From the IMG/VR virus record IMGVR_UViG_3300035670_000220, positions 1-60,828 of that record: a DNA stretch of 60,828 nucleotides, one strand, 5' to 3'. A program made the translations under genes and the position numbers. The notes under the pieces are model-generated. The model did not search any database. It had not been told where the DNA came from and saw nothing but the letters and a program-made list of their open reading frames with translations. The stretch is from a virus. Every line of letters starts with the position of its first letter. Position 1 is the first letter of the stretch. Positions 8,968 through 17,615 of this stretch are shown in pieces.

Positions 8968-10794
8968 ATGACTCAAGGACGAACTGATTTGTCGGGAGTG
9001 CAGCTGCATCTCATTGACAGTGTTGAAAAAGCCAATGCCTTTATTAGATGGTTGGGTGAAAGACGCCCATACAACGCTATAGGAATCGACACAGAAACTG
9101 GCGAACTTCCGGGCGGTAAGCGCGAAGATGCGTTGTCTCCTTGGCATGGACAGCTCCGACTTGTTCAAATTGGAGACAGCCAGCAAGGCTGGGCAATCCC
9201 GTGGGGTGAGTGGTCTGGTGTCTTCTATGAGGCTATGGACAAGTTTGATGGACCAATTGTCTGTCACAACATTGCTTTCGAAGCGCGTTGGTTTGATATT
9301 CAGTCTCGCTGGAAAATTCCGTGGGAGCGTGCTCACGACACCATGATTATGGCGCACATCATTGACCCGCTCGGGTCTGGTGCGTTGAAGAAGCTGTCAT
9401 CTCAATACATTGACCCCAACGCTGCTCGTCTACAAGATGGCTTAGATATGGGTCTTGCCCAGAACGGATGGACTTGGGGAACAGTCCCAATCAACTTTCA
9501 GCCCTATTGGTCTTATGGTGCTCTTGACCCTGTTATCACTATGCGCTTGTGGGAGATGTTCTACGAGAAGTGCGGCCCAGAAGGTCCGTACCACAAGGCT
9601 TACGAACTTGAAATGGCAACACGAAAGATTGTCACTCGCATGGAACTCAATGGTGCTCGTGTTGACCTTGAGTATTCCAAGAACAAGTACGAAGAGCTAA
9701 TTGATTACACCGAGAAGACAAAACTCTGGGCCTACAACAAATACAACGCATCAATCACAAGCAACGTTCAGTTGGTTCGTTTGCTTGAAGAGCTTGGCGC
9801 AGAGATTACGGAGTACACCCCTTCTGGTCAGAAGTCTGCTTCCAAAGACCAACTGAAGAAGTTGATGATTGATGGAAATGAAGAAGTTAAAAATCTTGCA
9901 GACACTGTTCTCAAGCAGCGCAAAGCAGACAAACTTGCCAATACATACTTCCTAAACTTTATGAACAAGCACATCGACGGCTTTGTTCACCCATCCGTCA
10001 AAACGCTAGGCGCACGCACGAGCCGCATGTCGATAACGGACCCTGCATTGCAAACCCTCCCAAAGGGCGATGCAACCGTGCGCCGTGCGTTTCTCCCTAA
10101 AGATGATGACCATGTGATTATCACCTCTGACTTGGACCAAGTTGAGTTTCGAATGTTCGCTTCGTTGTCTAACGACCCAAACTTGATTCAACTGTTCCAC
10201 CTTGCAGATGCAACTGGCTCTGACCCATTCACCGAGATTGGTCGTCAGGTCTACCAAGACCCAACGATGCAAAAGTCTGACAAGCGTCGTAACCTCATCA
10301 AGGGCGTTGTCTACGGTCGTCTGTATGGCGCTGGTGTAGCTAAGCAGGCTCTTACCGCTGGAGTCCCTGAGCCTCAGATGCGTGCTGTCTCTGACTCGTT
10401 TGACCAGAACTACCCAGGTATGGCAAAGTTCCAAAAAGAAATTGACAACATCGGTCAGCGTCGTCTGCGTGAGGAAGGTCAGGGCTATGTCTATACATGG
10501 ACTGGTCGTCGTATCCCTTGTGATGAAGACCGCACCTACACCTTGGTCAACTACTTAATCCAAGGCGGAGCAGCTGAAGTGTTCAAGAGCAATCTCGTAA
10601 AGCTGGACCAAGCAGACCTAACTGATTACCTGATTGTCCCAGTGCACGACGAAATTGTTCTTCAAGCTCCTAGAGCAGATGCTGAAGAGATAAAGCAACT
10701 TGTAAGACAATGTATGACAACGACGGAAGGCTGGGCAGTCCCTTTAACTGCTGACGCAGATGGACCGCTTGAGAATTGGGGAGCGAAATACTAA
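8968..10794 (+). CDS. DNA polymerase I (family A) with 3'-5' exonuclease
   Basis: A 608-residue replicative polymerase of the phage type. The N-terminal DnaQ-like proofreading domain shows Exo I at residues 39-45 (GIDTETG, D41 and E43) and Exo II (CHNIAFEARWFD). The polymerase domain carries motif A (SDLDQVEFRMFA), motif B (RRNLIKGVVYGRLYGAG, with the O-helix Arg, Lys and Tyr) and motif C (VPVHDEIVLQAP, with the HDE triad). There is no 5'-3' exonuclease domain, normal for phage enzymes. An RBS (TAGAGGAAAG) precedes the ATG. It begins the replication operon. Confidence 0.95.
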   Translation: MTQGRTDLSGVQLHLIDSVEKANAFIRWLGERRPYNAIGIDTETGELPGGKREDALSPWHGQLRLVQIGDSQQGWAIPWGEWSGVFYEAMDKFDGPIVCHNIAFEARWFDIQSRWKIPWERAHDTMIMAHIIDPLGSGALKKLSSQYIDPNAARLQDGLDMGLAQNGWTWGTVPINFQPYWSYGALDPVITMRLWEMFYEKCGPEGPYHKAYELEMATRKIVTRMELNGARVDLEYSKNKYEELIDYTEKTKLWAYNKYNASITSNVQLVRLLEELGAEITEYTPSGQKSASKDQLKKLMIDGNEEVKNLADTVLKQRKADKLANTYFLNFMNKHIDGFVHPSVKTLGARTSRMSITDPALQTLPKGDATVRRAFLPKDDDHVIITSDLDQVEFRMFASLSNDPNLIQLFHLADATGSDPFTEIGRQVYQDPTMQKSDKRRNLIKGVVYGRLYGAGVAKQALTAGVPEPQMRAVSDSFDQNYPGMAKFQKEIDNIGQRRLREEGQGYVYTWTGRRIPCDEDRTYTLVNYLIQGGAAEVFKSNLVKLDQADLTDYLIVPVHDEIVLQAPRADAEEIKQLVRQCMTTTEGWAVPLTADADGPLENWGAKY

Positions 10795-10796
10795 CC

Positions 10797-11117
10797 GTGA
10801 ATAAGTACCTTGAAAAGGCACTTGAACTCGCAAAGACGAGCAAGTGTCGATACAAGCATGGTTGCGTTGTGGTTTCCAAGGGAAAGGTTGTAGCTCAAGC
10901 AACTAACAAAAAGATTGGAGACCCAGAGACTGCGTGGAGGCGCTCTCATGTCCACGCGGAGATAGCTGCCGTTGTTGCAGCTGGGACACTTGCTAATGGT
11001 GCGATGGTTTATGTAGCCAGAGTCAATAAGGCTGGAGAGCCAGTCCTATCTAAGCCTTGCGTGAAGTGCGAGAGGTATCTAAAGAGATACGGAGTGGCAG
11101 GAGTGGTGTGGACATGA
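10797..11117 (+). CDS. Deoxycytidylate/cytidine deaminase-like protein
   Basis: A 106-residue zinc-dependent deaminase-fold protein. The zinc site is complete: H53-A-E55 (HAE, with the catalytic glutamate) and P87-C88-x-x-C91. It probably converts dCMP to dUMP or deaminates a related nucleotide, feeding the thymidylate pathway completed by ThyX at 53201. I prefer the GTG start at 10797, three bases after the polymerase stop with GGGGAG upstream; a TTG at 10776 would give a longer form overlapping the polymerase. It is shorter than classical dCMP deaminases, so the substrate is uncertain. Confidence 0.75.
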   Translation: MNKYLEKALELAKTSKCRYKHGCVVVSKGKVVAQATNKKIGDPETAWRRSHVHAEIAAVVAAGTLANGAMVYVARVNKAGEPVLSKPCVKCERYLKRYGVAGVVWT

Positions 11118-11581
11118 TTGTTGTAATGGCTGTTGACCCTGGCAAGACCACTGGCTTTGCTGTCGTTGAGTGGGATAAACAATCTGACGAAGTTCGTGTT
11201 GCTTATTCAGCAGAGCTTGATTTTGAGGGCTTCGCCAAAACAGCAGACGAGTGCCTCTCAAACGTCCCTGAGCAAGACTTTCATGTGGTTTGCGAGAGTT
11301 TTATCATAAATGCTCAAACCGTTAGAAACTCGCAGGCACCATTCTCACTGGAGCAAATTGGGGTTCTGAAGTATCTATGCTGGAAGTCTGGCTACGAACC
11401 CTCTAGAATCGCTTTCCAAGCCCCTGTGAACGCCAAAAACATGTTCCCCAACCCAACACTCAAGGAGTTGGGAACGTGGCACAGAGGGGGCGATGGGCAC
11501 GCTAATGATGCCATTAGGCATGGTTTGCTAAGGCTCGTCAAAGCTGGATGGGTCCCTAAATCCCTCCTAAAAAACACCTAA
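11114..11581 (+). CDS. RuvC-like Holliday junction resolvase
   Basis: A 155-residue RNase H-fold protein with VDPGKTTG at the N-terminus (D8), CESF (E61) and a C-terminal GHANDAIRHG (H129, D132). These acidic residues match the metal-binding set of phage RuvC-like resolvases, which cut four-way junctions during recombination or before packaging. The ATG at 11114 overlaps the deaminase stop as ATGA, indicating translational coupling; a longer form from 11057 is unlikely because it lies inside that gene. It is the last gene before the promoter at 11601. Confidence 0.8.
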   Translation: MIVVMAVDPGKTTGFAVVEWDKQSDEVRVAYSAELDFEGFAKTADECLSNVPEQDFHVVCESFIINAQTVRNSQAPFSLEQIGVLKYLCWKSGYEPSRIAFQAPVNAKNMFPNPTLKELGTWHRGGDGHANDAIRHGLLRLVKAGWVPKSLLKNT

Positions 11582-11600
11582 CAAGAAAAACAAAAAAACT

Positions 11601-11630
11601 TTGCAAATGCTGTTAGGCATCTGCTATAGT
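11601..11630 (+). promoter_or_regulatory. Candidate sigma-70 type promoter for helicase operon
   Basis: TTGCAA and TATAGT are separated by 18 bp, with TGC directly before the -10 box (an extended -10). The site lies in the 78-bp gap after the resolvase gene, about 30 bp before the helicase start. It would drive the helicase to SSB block as a second transcript. Confidence 0.55.
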
Positions 11631-11659
11631 GAGAGACCTAGAGACGAAAGGTTGGTCAA

Positions 11660-13471
11660 GTGCCCGTTCTGGTTGACCTAGACAACGAGAAGACACACAT
11701 TCTCATCACCGCCGATTGGCGTTTTAAAGAACTATGCAAAAGCCTGCCGGGCTCATCTTGGTCGCAGAAGGAGCAGGTCTGGCGAGTCCCACTTAGCTGG
11801 TCAAGTTGCCAAGCACTTCGCTCCACATTTCAGTCGGAGCTTGAGATTGGCCCAGAACTTATGCAGTGGGCCACAGACGAAAAGACGAATCGCATTGAAC
11901 CATCTCTTTCGCTTCGTGAGCTTGAAGAGTATGAGGGAGATGAAGACCTTTTCCCTCACCAGCGTGCAGGTGTTGCGTACCTTGCAACAGCAAAGCGTGC
12001 GCTTCTAGCAGACGAACCCGGCCTAGGTAAGAGTGCTCAGGCAATTAGAGCGTTGAAGGCAATGCGTGACCGTGGAGAAGAAGTTTTCCCAACGCTTATT
12101 GTCTGCCCCAACACTCTGAAGAAGAACTGGGAGCGAGAGATTCGCAGGTGGTGGCCTGAGACAACAACTCAAATCATCAAGGGAACTGCGGCTCAACGCA
12201 AGAAGCAATTCGAGATTGCTAAAGAAAGCAACATTGATTTCATCATTATTAACTGGGAGTCGTTGCGTACACACTCTCGGCTCTCGCCATACGGCTCAGT
12301 AGCACTCACTCGTTGTTCAGCATGTGGAGGTCACGATGAATCAGTCAGCGCAAACCGATGCGAAGTCCACACCAGAGAACTCAACGAGATTGACTTCAAG
12401 GCAGTCATCGCAGATGAGATTCATAGAAGTAAGGAACCAAAGTCTAAACAAACTCGTGCGCTTTGGTCAGCAACGGGCGATGCGGACATTAGATTCGCGC
12501 TCACGGGGACTCCGATAGCAAACAACGTAGTAGACCTTTGGAGCATCCTCCACTGGATTAGCCCTAAGGATTGGCCCAGCAAGACAAAGTGGATTGAGCG
12601 AATGATTGACACGATGCTCAACGCTTTTGGTGGCATGTTGGTTCTCGGTGTGAAGCCTCACATGCAGGATGAGTTCTACCGAACCATTAACCCATACATG
12701 CGTCGAATGCTTAAGCAGAAGGTTCTTCCTTGGCTTCCTGAGGTCATTAATGACCGTCGTGATGTCGAAATGTCTGCAAAGCAGAAGAAAGCTTACGACC
12801 AGATGCGAGACCTAATGCTTGCCGAGCTTGAGTCTGGCGATGTGTTGACTGCACCCAGTATTTTGACTCAAACAACTCGTTTGAACCAGTTTGCAAACTC
12901 ATACGCAACAATGGAACTCAACGAGGTGACTGGAGAACTAAAAGCAACTTTGTCAGAGCCCTCTTGTAAGGTTGATGCTCTGATGGATGACATTAAAAAC
13001 GGAGACTTTGGTGACGATTCAGTCGCTGTGTGCGCTGTCTCTAAGCAACTGATTAATCTTCTCAGTGCCGCTTTGACCAAGGAAAAGATTGACCACGGTC
13101 TTATTACTGGCGACCAAGATGAAGACGAACGACAGAAGTCTATTGACGACTTCCAAAGCGGAAAGACCAAATTCATTCTCTTTACAGCGCAAGCTGGTGG
13201 TGTTGGTGTAACTCTGACAGCTGCTCGCAGACTTGTAATGCTTCAGCGTCCTTGGTCGCTAGTTGACTACAAGCAGGCAGTTGACCGAGTTCACCGTATC
13301 GGCTCAGAGATTCACAACTCTGTCATCATCACCGACTACGTTACTGAGGGAAGCATCGAAGAAAGAGTTATTCAGGTTCTCGAAACCAAGTCTGAAAACT
13401 TTGAGGAAGTTGTTCGAGACAGAGACCAGCTCATTTCGATTCTTATAGAAAGCAAGGGAGCAAAGAAATGA
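11660..13471 (+). CDS. SNF2-family DEAD/H-box helicase
   Basis: A 603-residue superfamily 2 DNA translocase. Motif I is DEPGLGKS (K124), motif II is ADEIH, motif III is LTGTPIANN, and the C-terminal helicase half contains FTAQAGGVGVTLTAA and DRVHRIGS (motifs V and VI), the pattern of Swi2/Snf2 proteins. The first ~90 residues resemble the HARP-like substrate-recognition domain of SMARCAL1-type annealing helicases. A CSACGG...C zinc-binding insert is present near residue 220. The GTG start at 11660 follows an AAAGG stretch. It probably remodels forks or recombination intermediates with the nuclease, Sak4 and SSB genes that follow. Confidence 0.9.
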   Translation: MPVLVDLDNEKTHILITADWRFKELCKSLPGSSWSQKEQVWRVPLSWSSCQALRSTFQSELEIGPELMQWATDEKTNRIEPSLSLRELEEYEGDEDLFPHQRAGVAYLATAKRALLADEPGLGKSAQAIRALKAMRDRGEEVFPTLIVCPNTLKKNWEREIRRWWPETTTQIIKGTAAQRKKQFEIAKESNIDFIIINWESLRTHSRLSPYGSVALTRCSACGGHDESVSANRCEVHTRELNEIDFKAVIADEIHRSKEPKSKQTRALWSATGDADIRFALTGTPIANNVVDLWSILHWISPKDWPSKTKWIERMIDTMLNAFGGMLVLGVKPHMQDEFYRTINPYMRRMLKQKVLPWLPEVINDRRDVEMSAKQKKAYDQMRDLMLAELESGDVLTAPSILTQTTRLNQFANSYATMELNEVTGELKATLSEPSCKVDALMDDIKNGDFGDDSVAVCAVSKQLINLLSAALTKEKIDHGLITGDQDEDERQKSIDDFQSGKTKFILFTAQAGGVGVTLTAARRLVMLQRPWSLVDYKQAVDRVHRIGSEIHNSVIITDYVTEGSIEERVIQVLETKSENFEEVVRDRDQLISILIESKGAKK

Positions 13472-14394
13472 GCGTTGTACGACTCTCAAATTCAGAACTA
13501 CAAACATTCAAAGACTGCAGACGTAAGTGGTGGTTTCAGTACTACCGCAGGCTTCAGCCAAAGTACAAAGACACGACTGGTGCACTTGCTCTAGGTAGTC
13601 GTATCCACGCTGCTTTGGATGATTACTACTCCAATGGCACGCCTTTGCTACAGTCGCACGCTAACTTGGTTAATGCCGAGAAAGCGATGCTGTTGGAAGA
13701 GTTCAAAGATGTCTCAGAGCTTGAGAAAGAAGCCGAACTTGGGCACATCATGCTTGAGGGCTATCTCCAGTGGGTCGAAGAGAACGGCATTGATGCCGAA
13801 CTTGAGATGATTTCGACAGAAGAGCAAATCACTGCTCCTCTTTTCAATGGAGAAGTCGAGTTAACTGGAAAGCTTGACATGCGTGTTCGTCGCAAGGCTG
13901 ATGGAGTTCGTATGTTCCGCGACTTTAAGACAGTCGGTGGCTCTCTTGGTGATTTTGCAAACCTTGCCCCAATGAATGAACAGATTTTGACTTATATGCT
14001 CTTGGAATCAACCAAGGCTGATGAGTCAGAGCGGTCAGATGGCGGAATCTTCACGATGTTGAAGAAAGTTCGTCGCTCTGCTGCTGCCAGACCGCCTTTC
14101 TATGACCAGATTGAGGTCAGGCACAACATCTTCACCCTCAGGTCCTTCTGGGACCGTATCCACGGCACTATTGCTGACCTTATGAGGGTCCGCAAAGCTT
14201 TGGATGAGGGGGAGAACCCAGCCTTCCATGCGTACCCACGGCCTAGCCGTGATTGCAAGTGGAAGTGTCCGTTTTTCAACGTATGCACTCTGGTAGATGA
14301 CGGAAGTGCGGCAGAGCAAGCGATTAGTGAGCTGTTTGTAGAGACAGACCCCTACGCTTACTATGGAACACAAGACAACAAAGGAAGCGAGTGA
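13468..14394 (+). CDS. Cas4/RecB-like PD-(D/E)XK exonuclease
   Basis: A 308-residue nuclease. The N-terminus (LSNSELQTFKDCRRKWWFQY) is the classical RecB/Cas4 opening with C17. The active site reads GKLDMR then FRDFKT (D and D-x-K). Near the C-terminus C263, C267 and C273 (CKWKCPFFNVC) can join C17 in a 4Fe-4S cluster, as in Cas4 and AddB. Phage homologues act as 5' exonucleases that resect ends for single-strand annealing. The start overlaps the helicase stop (ATGA), so expression is coupled. No CRISPR array is present, so a role in CRISPR adaptation is not supported. Confidence 0.85.
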   Translation: MSVVRLSNSELQTFKDCRRKWWFQYYRRLQPKYKDTTGALALGSRIHAALDDYYSNGTPLLQSHANLVNAEKAMLLEEFKDVSELEKEAELGHIMLEGYLQWVEENGIDAELEMISTEEQITAPLFNGEVELTGKLDMRVRRKADGVRMFRDFKTVGGSLGDFANLAPMNEQILTYMLLESTKADESERSDGGIFTMLKKVRRSAAARPPFYDQIEVRHNIFTLRSFWDRIHGTIADLMRVRKALDEGENPAFHAYPRPSRDCKWKCPFFNVCTLVDDGSAAEQAISELFVETDPYAYYGTQDNKGSE

Positions 14395-14397
14395 CGC

Positions 14398-15183
14398 ATG
14401 AGTAATATTCAGCGGTCGCTAACCGTAATGGTTTACGGAGAATCGAAGGTTGGTAAGTCATCCTTCGCCGTAACCGCTCCCTATCCGCGTCTTATGCTCG
14501 ATGTTGAGGGCGGACACCGATTCCTCCCTATCAACATCAAGTACTGGGACCCGCTTAGGGAAGAGCCACCCGTTGCTGACGGGACTTGGGATACCGCAGT
14601 AGTTCCTGTTCGGGATTACGACACGGTTATCAAGACCTACCAGTGGCTTCAGGCAGGAAAGCACCAATTCAAGAGCTTGATTATCGACTCCATCTCGGAG
14701 TTGCAGGTCAAGTGCATGGACAGCATCGCAGGTAGCGAACAGATGAAGATGCAGCAGTGGGGAGAACTTCTTCGCCACATGGGCGGTCTTCTGCGCGACT
14801 TGCGTGACCTAACCATGCACCCCACAAATCCACTAGAGGCAGTCGTTCTAACAGCGATGTCTCGTGTGACTCAGGATGGGCGTCATCGTCCATACCTGCA
14901 GGGACAGCTAGCCATTCAGGCACCGTACTTCTACGACATTCTCGGTGCGTTGACTGTTGAAACTGTTCCTAACCCAGACCCACTTCAGCAGCCGTTTAAG
15001 GTTCGTCGTATGTACGTCGAGCGCACAACGGACTATGAGGCGGGAGAGCGAGTCCAAGGACGGTTGGGCTCGATTGTAGAACAGCAGAATCTCTCTATTG
15101 AGATGATGCTTGATACCATCTTCGGCCCCCGTCAAGCCGAAAAGACACCTTCTACTAAGAAGGAGAAAGAGGTAGCAGTATGA
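14398..15183 (+). CDS. Sak4-like RecA-fold ATPase (single-strand annealing)
   Basis: A 261-residue P-loop ATPase. Walker A is GESKVGKSS at residues 14-22, and a LIIDSI Walker B follows. The compact RecA-like core without N- or C-terminal extensions, the size and the position between a Cas4-like nuclease and an SSB-like protein match phage Sak4 proteins, which promote ssDNA annealing during homologous recombination. The start is three bases after the previous stop. In actinophage genomes this gene is usually annotated simply as 'AAA-ATPase'. Confidence 0.8.
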   Translation: MSNIQRSLTVMVYGESKVGKSSFAVTAPYPRLMLDVEGGHRFLPINIKYWDPLREEPPVADGTWDTAVVPVRDYDTVIKTYQWLQAGKHQFKSLIIDSISELQVKCMDSIAGSEQMKMQQWGELLRHMGGLLRDLRDLTMHPTNPLEAVVLTAMSRVTQDGRHRPYLQGQLAIQAPYFYDILGALTVETVPNPDPLQQPFKVRRMYVERTTDYEAGERVQGRLGSIVEQQNLSIEMMLDTIFGPRQAEKTPSTKKEKEVAV

Positions 15184-15731
15184 GTTCACTCAACTGGTCA
15201 GACCTAATTAAAGAAGCAGGAGAGACAAACTCCTACGAACCAATTCCAGATGGTGACTACAACTTCACCGTTCTGGAAGGAGTAGCGAAGGTTACTCAGT
15301 CAGGCAAGACCATGTTCAGCCTGAAGGCTCAGGTTGAGGGTGGACCTCACAACAAGCGCCTCGTCTGGGACAACCTAGTTATCTCTCCTGACAACCCAAC
15401 AGCTTTGGGCATCTTCTTCCGCAAGATGAGCGCAATGGGTCTCTCAAAGGACTTCTTTGACCGCAACCCAACTAACGCCCAGATTGAGCAAGCCTTGACT
15501 GGTCGTCAGTTTCGTGGTCAGGTCGGTTCACGGACCTACAACGGCAACAAGCGTAATGAAATCAAGAATTACTACCCTGTTGCCAACGCAACCACCACTA
15601 CAGCCTCGGCTCCTGCAGCACCTGCAGTCGCTCAGGCTCCTGCAGCACCTCCTGCTCCGCCTGCACCTCCAGCAGCTCCGAGCACCGCTGGTGCGGCAAC
15701 ACCTTCAGCAGCTCCAGCTGCACCGTTCTGA
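15180..15731 (+). CDS. SSB-like single-stranded DNA-binding protein
   Basis: A 183-residue protein with an N-terminal ~130-residue beta-rich domain (IPDGDYNFTVLEG, KAQVEGGPHNKRLVWDNLV, TGRQFRGQVG) resembling DUF669-type phage SSBs. A flexible tail of Ala, Pro and Gln follows, ending PAAPF. The terminal Pro-Phe is reminiscent of the protein-interaction tip of bacterial SSB, though the acidic residues are missing. It overlaps the Sak4 gene by 4 bp (ATGA) and ends the operon just before a strong terminator. Function is inferred from fold pattern and neighbours. Confidence 0.75.
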   Translation: MSSLNWSDLIKEAGETNSYEPIPDGDYNFTVLEGVAKVTQSGKTMFSLKAQVEGGPHNKRLVWDNLVISPDNPTALGIFFRKMSAMGLSKDFFDRNPTNAQIEQALTGRQFRGQVGSRTYNGNKRNEIKNYYPVANATTTTASAPAAPAVAQAPAAPPAPPAPPAAPSTAGAATPSAAPAAPF

Positions 15732-15762
15732 TAACCACTTCAGAGCAGTAGGAAACTGGATT

Positions 15763-15806
15763 GCCGCCCAGCCCGATTGCGGGGTTGGGCGGCTTTCTAG
15801 TTATTT
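15763..15806 (+). terminator. Rho-independent terminator after SSB gene
   Basis: GCCGCCCAGCCC (15763-15774) pairs with GGGTTGGGCGGC (15782-15793) to give a 12-bp stem with one G-T pair and a 7-nt loop. A T-rich run (TTTCTAGTTATTTT) follows. It ends the replication and recombination transcript. Confidence 0.85.
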
Positions 15807-15852
15807 TGGAGCACTCAGGCTCCCGCTTTTGTAACGAGGAAGATGATGACAA

Positions 15853-16872
15853 ATGAAGATTTTGATTACTGGATGTACGGCTAGCCAAGCATCAGCACGA
15901 ACTGTCGCAAGTCCTATCAATTTTGTGAACCTGATGCAGAGGGCTTTGCTAGATGCTGGAGTTGATGCTGTGGTCCAGCCACCATCTATCAATAGAACGA
16001 TTGAAGAACTTGAGCAGTACGACAAAGTTATTCTTGGAATTGCCCCACCGACGAGCGCATCAGCGCATTACCTGTATCAGGCTTTTTCCGTAGGACATAA
16101 AGCGAACAAGATTGGCAACCTTCAGCTGTTTGTTGATGCCCCAGAGCCCCACAAGATTCAAGCTTCGATTAACTCGTTGGTTTCTGGCAAGTCAGACCTA
16201 ACTAAAGAATTTTTTGCAGGAAGAAAGAATTACTCGAACTTTATAAAAGACAACAATTTAAGAACAGAAGTAAACAACTTCGTGATGTTCCTCAGTAAAA
16301 ACGTCTGGCCCACAACATACTTTCCTGCATTTCCTTGGTCTGAAAATCCAAAGTCGGTCTCAATGGCTGAAGAAAGTTGGAGCCCTCTGGTCTTAGACTC
16401 ATACATCCTCAACGGTAAATACAAGACCTCAAAGCCCTCAGACACCCCTTACTGGGTTGCAGACTCACCCAACACGCCTTGGGTGAAGTCGATACAGCAG
16501 ACCTTGCACCACGAAGTAGTTCCCATCAAAAAGAACAAGTACGAGACAGAAGAGTCCTACTCCGATAGGGCTAGGTACGCCCTAGGAAGCCTTGTGGCTA
16601 CTTATAGGTCCAACCAGTCGTGGTGGTCTCCCCTGTTATCTCAGTCTTTATCAGTTGGCACACCTGTGGTTACCGACTGGAGGCACACATCCCACATGGG
16701 AATTGAGTGGTCAATTTTGGGTAGCTCCGTAGAAGAAATGGATGACAACAGCAGATATGAACTTGCTGTTTCTCAGAGGAATTCTTATATAAAAGAACTA
16801 CCAAAGGCCAAAAAAGAAGCAGAAAAATTCCTATCCAGAGTTTCCTCTCAGGAAAGGATTATGGTTGTTTAG
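15853..16872 (+). CDS. Hypothetical protein, possible GT-B sugar-transferase-like
   Basis: A 339-residue protein starting MKILITGCTASQAS, a Rossmann-like beta-strand and glycine turn. It continues with alternating strand/helix segments, and the C-terminal third contains YRSNQSWWSPLLSQSLSVGTPVVTDWRH, a pattern like the donor-binding half of GT-B glycosyltransferases (a conserved 'choose new site, G-T-P-V-V' turn). No firm catalytic motif is visible. An AGGAAG site lies about 10 bp before the ATG, and the gene has its own start after the terminator. If it is a glycosyltransferase it may modify phage DNA or virion glycans; family assignment is weak. Confidence 0.6.
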   Translation: MKILITGCTASQASARTVASPINFVNLMQRALLDAGVDAVVQPPSINRTIEELEQYDKVILGIAPPTSASAHYLYQAFSVGHKANKIGNLQLFVDAPEPHKIQASINSLVSGKSDLTKEFFAGRKNYSNFIKDNNLRTEVNNFVMFLSKNVWPTTYFPAFPWSENPKSVSMAEESWSPLVLDSYILNGKYKTSKPSDTPYWVADSPNTPWVKSIQQTLHHEVVPIKKNKYETEESYSDRARYALGSLVATYRSNQSWWSPLLSQSLSVGTPVVTDWRHTSHMGIEWSILGSSVEEMDDNSRYELAVSQRNSYIKELPKAKKEAEKFLSRVSSQERIMVV

Positions 16873-16887
16873 TCCTTTACTAAACAA
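16865..16887. promoter_or_regulatory. Perfect 9-bp inverted repeat, operator-like
   Basis: TTGTTTAGT and ACTAAACAA flank a 5-bp spacer and overlap the stop codon of the upstream gene. No T-run follows, so it is not an obvious terminator. It overlaps the -35 region of the promoter candidate at 16877, so it could be an operator. Confidence 0.4.
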
Positions 16888-16905
16888 TCGTATTTCAACT
16901 ACAAT
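16877..16905 (+). promoter_or_regulatory. Weak promoter candidate before 16926 gene
   Basis: TTACTA and TACAAT are separated by 17 bp, 20 bp before a strong ribosome-binding site (AAGAAAGGAG). The -35 match is poor; the -10 is good. It would start the small-gene and WhiB transcript. Confidence 0.35.
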
Positions 16906-16925
16906 CATCTAAGAAAGGAGTCCTC

Positions 16926-17345
16926 ATGGGGAACCTAGATATGGGTTGGGTTAAGACTCAACTTCAAGCAGCAAAAGTTCGTAAGCCAGTCGGGGACGCG
17001 ACAATGAAACTTGTCGAGCTCTTTGACACATTTGAGCTTACGGAAGAGCACCAAAAGAAGACAATTGAAATGTTCTCGAAGCTGGCACAAGGTCATGCTT
17101 TTATTAAAGAGAACAAAAACGAGGTATGGGTACCATGTCGCCCAGGTGACATCAGGGTAGCAGAACAAGTTCGCGTAAAAGCAGACGCTTTCCAAGGAGA
17201 AGCTGGAACTCTTCACAACGGTCGTCGCGGTGTTGTTGTCGCAGTGCGTTATGGAGATGTCATCTTTAAGAGCACTGACGGTAAGGAACCTGTACTAGAC
17301 GGTGCTCACTACCCACCAGACAGACTAGAAAAGCTGGTGAGCTAG
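16926..17345 (+). CDS. Hypothetical protein, 139 aa, possible KOW/SH3-like C-terminus
   Basis: A strong AAAGGAG ribosome-binding site precedes the ATG. The first ~70 residues are helical. The second half (EQVRVKADAFQGEAGTLHNGR, then GVVVAVRYGDVIFKS and PPDRLEKL) looks like a small beta-barrel with the spacing of a KOW/SH3-type domain, which often binds nucleic acid. No enzyme motif is visible. It opens a run of tightly packed small genes ending in the WhiB genes. I do not know the family. Confidence 0.75.
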   Translation: MGNLDMGWVKTQLQAAKVRKPVGDATMKLVELFDTFELTEEHQKKTIEMFSKLAQGHAFIKENKNEVWVPCRPGDIRVAEQVRVKADAFQGEAGTLHNGRRGVVVAVRYGDVIFKSTDGKEPVLDGAHYPPDRLEKLVS

Positions 17346-17615
17346 TTGTCATCAATAACGACGACTCTTCGGTTCAAGGTAGAAGGAGACAGCTACCAAG
17401 AACTTTTAGAAGCCGCAGAGACTTCTATTCGTAAGTTTGTCAACTCCGATGATGAAGATGACGAAGACTACGAACTGGACGAAGAGCCATACGAATCAGT
17501 AAGCTCTACCCCGAGGGTGAGCTATGAACTTGTCGTAGAAGAAAACTGCGACATGTCCAGTGAACATCAGTACACCGCCGAAGTGATTGCGAGACTAAAA
17601 GATGACAACAGATAA
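17346..17615 (+). CDS. Hypothetical acidic protein, 89 aa
   Basis: It starts at a TTG directly after the previous stop codon (TAGTTG), which implies re-initiation. The 89-residue product has a beta-rich N-terminus (TTTLRFKVEGDSYQELLEAAE), an acidic centre of Asp/Glu (residues ~34-50) and a final strand pair. The pattern of a short ferredoxin-like or domain-swap protein is possible, but no family is recognised. The TTG start is the only in-frame choice that keeps the N-terminal strand; it overlaps the next gene by 14 bp. Confidence 0.65.
   Translation: MSSITTTLRFKVEGDSYQELLEAAETSIRKFVNSDDEDDEDYELDEEPYESVSSTPRVSYELVVEENCDMSSEHQYTAEVIARLKDDNR

Noticed and set aside
13468-14394. Cas4-like gene as sign of a CRISPR system
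   Set aside because: No cas1, cas2 or array is present; Cas4-like nucleases are common in phage recombination modules.
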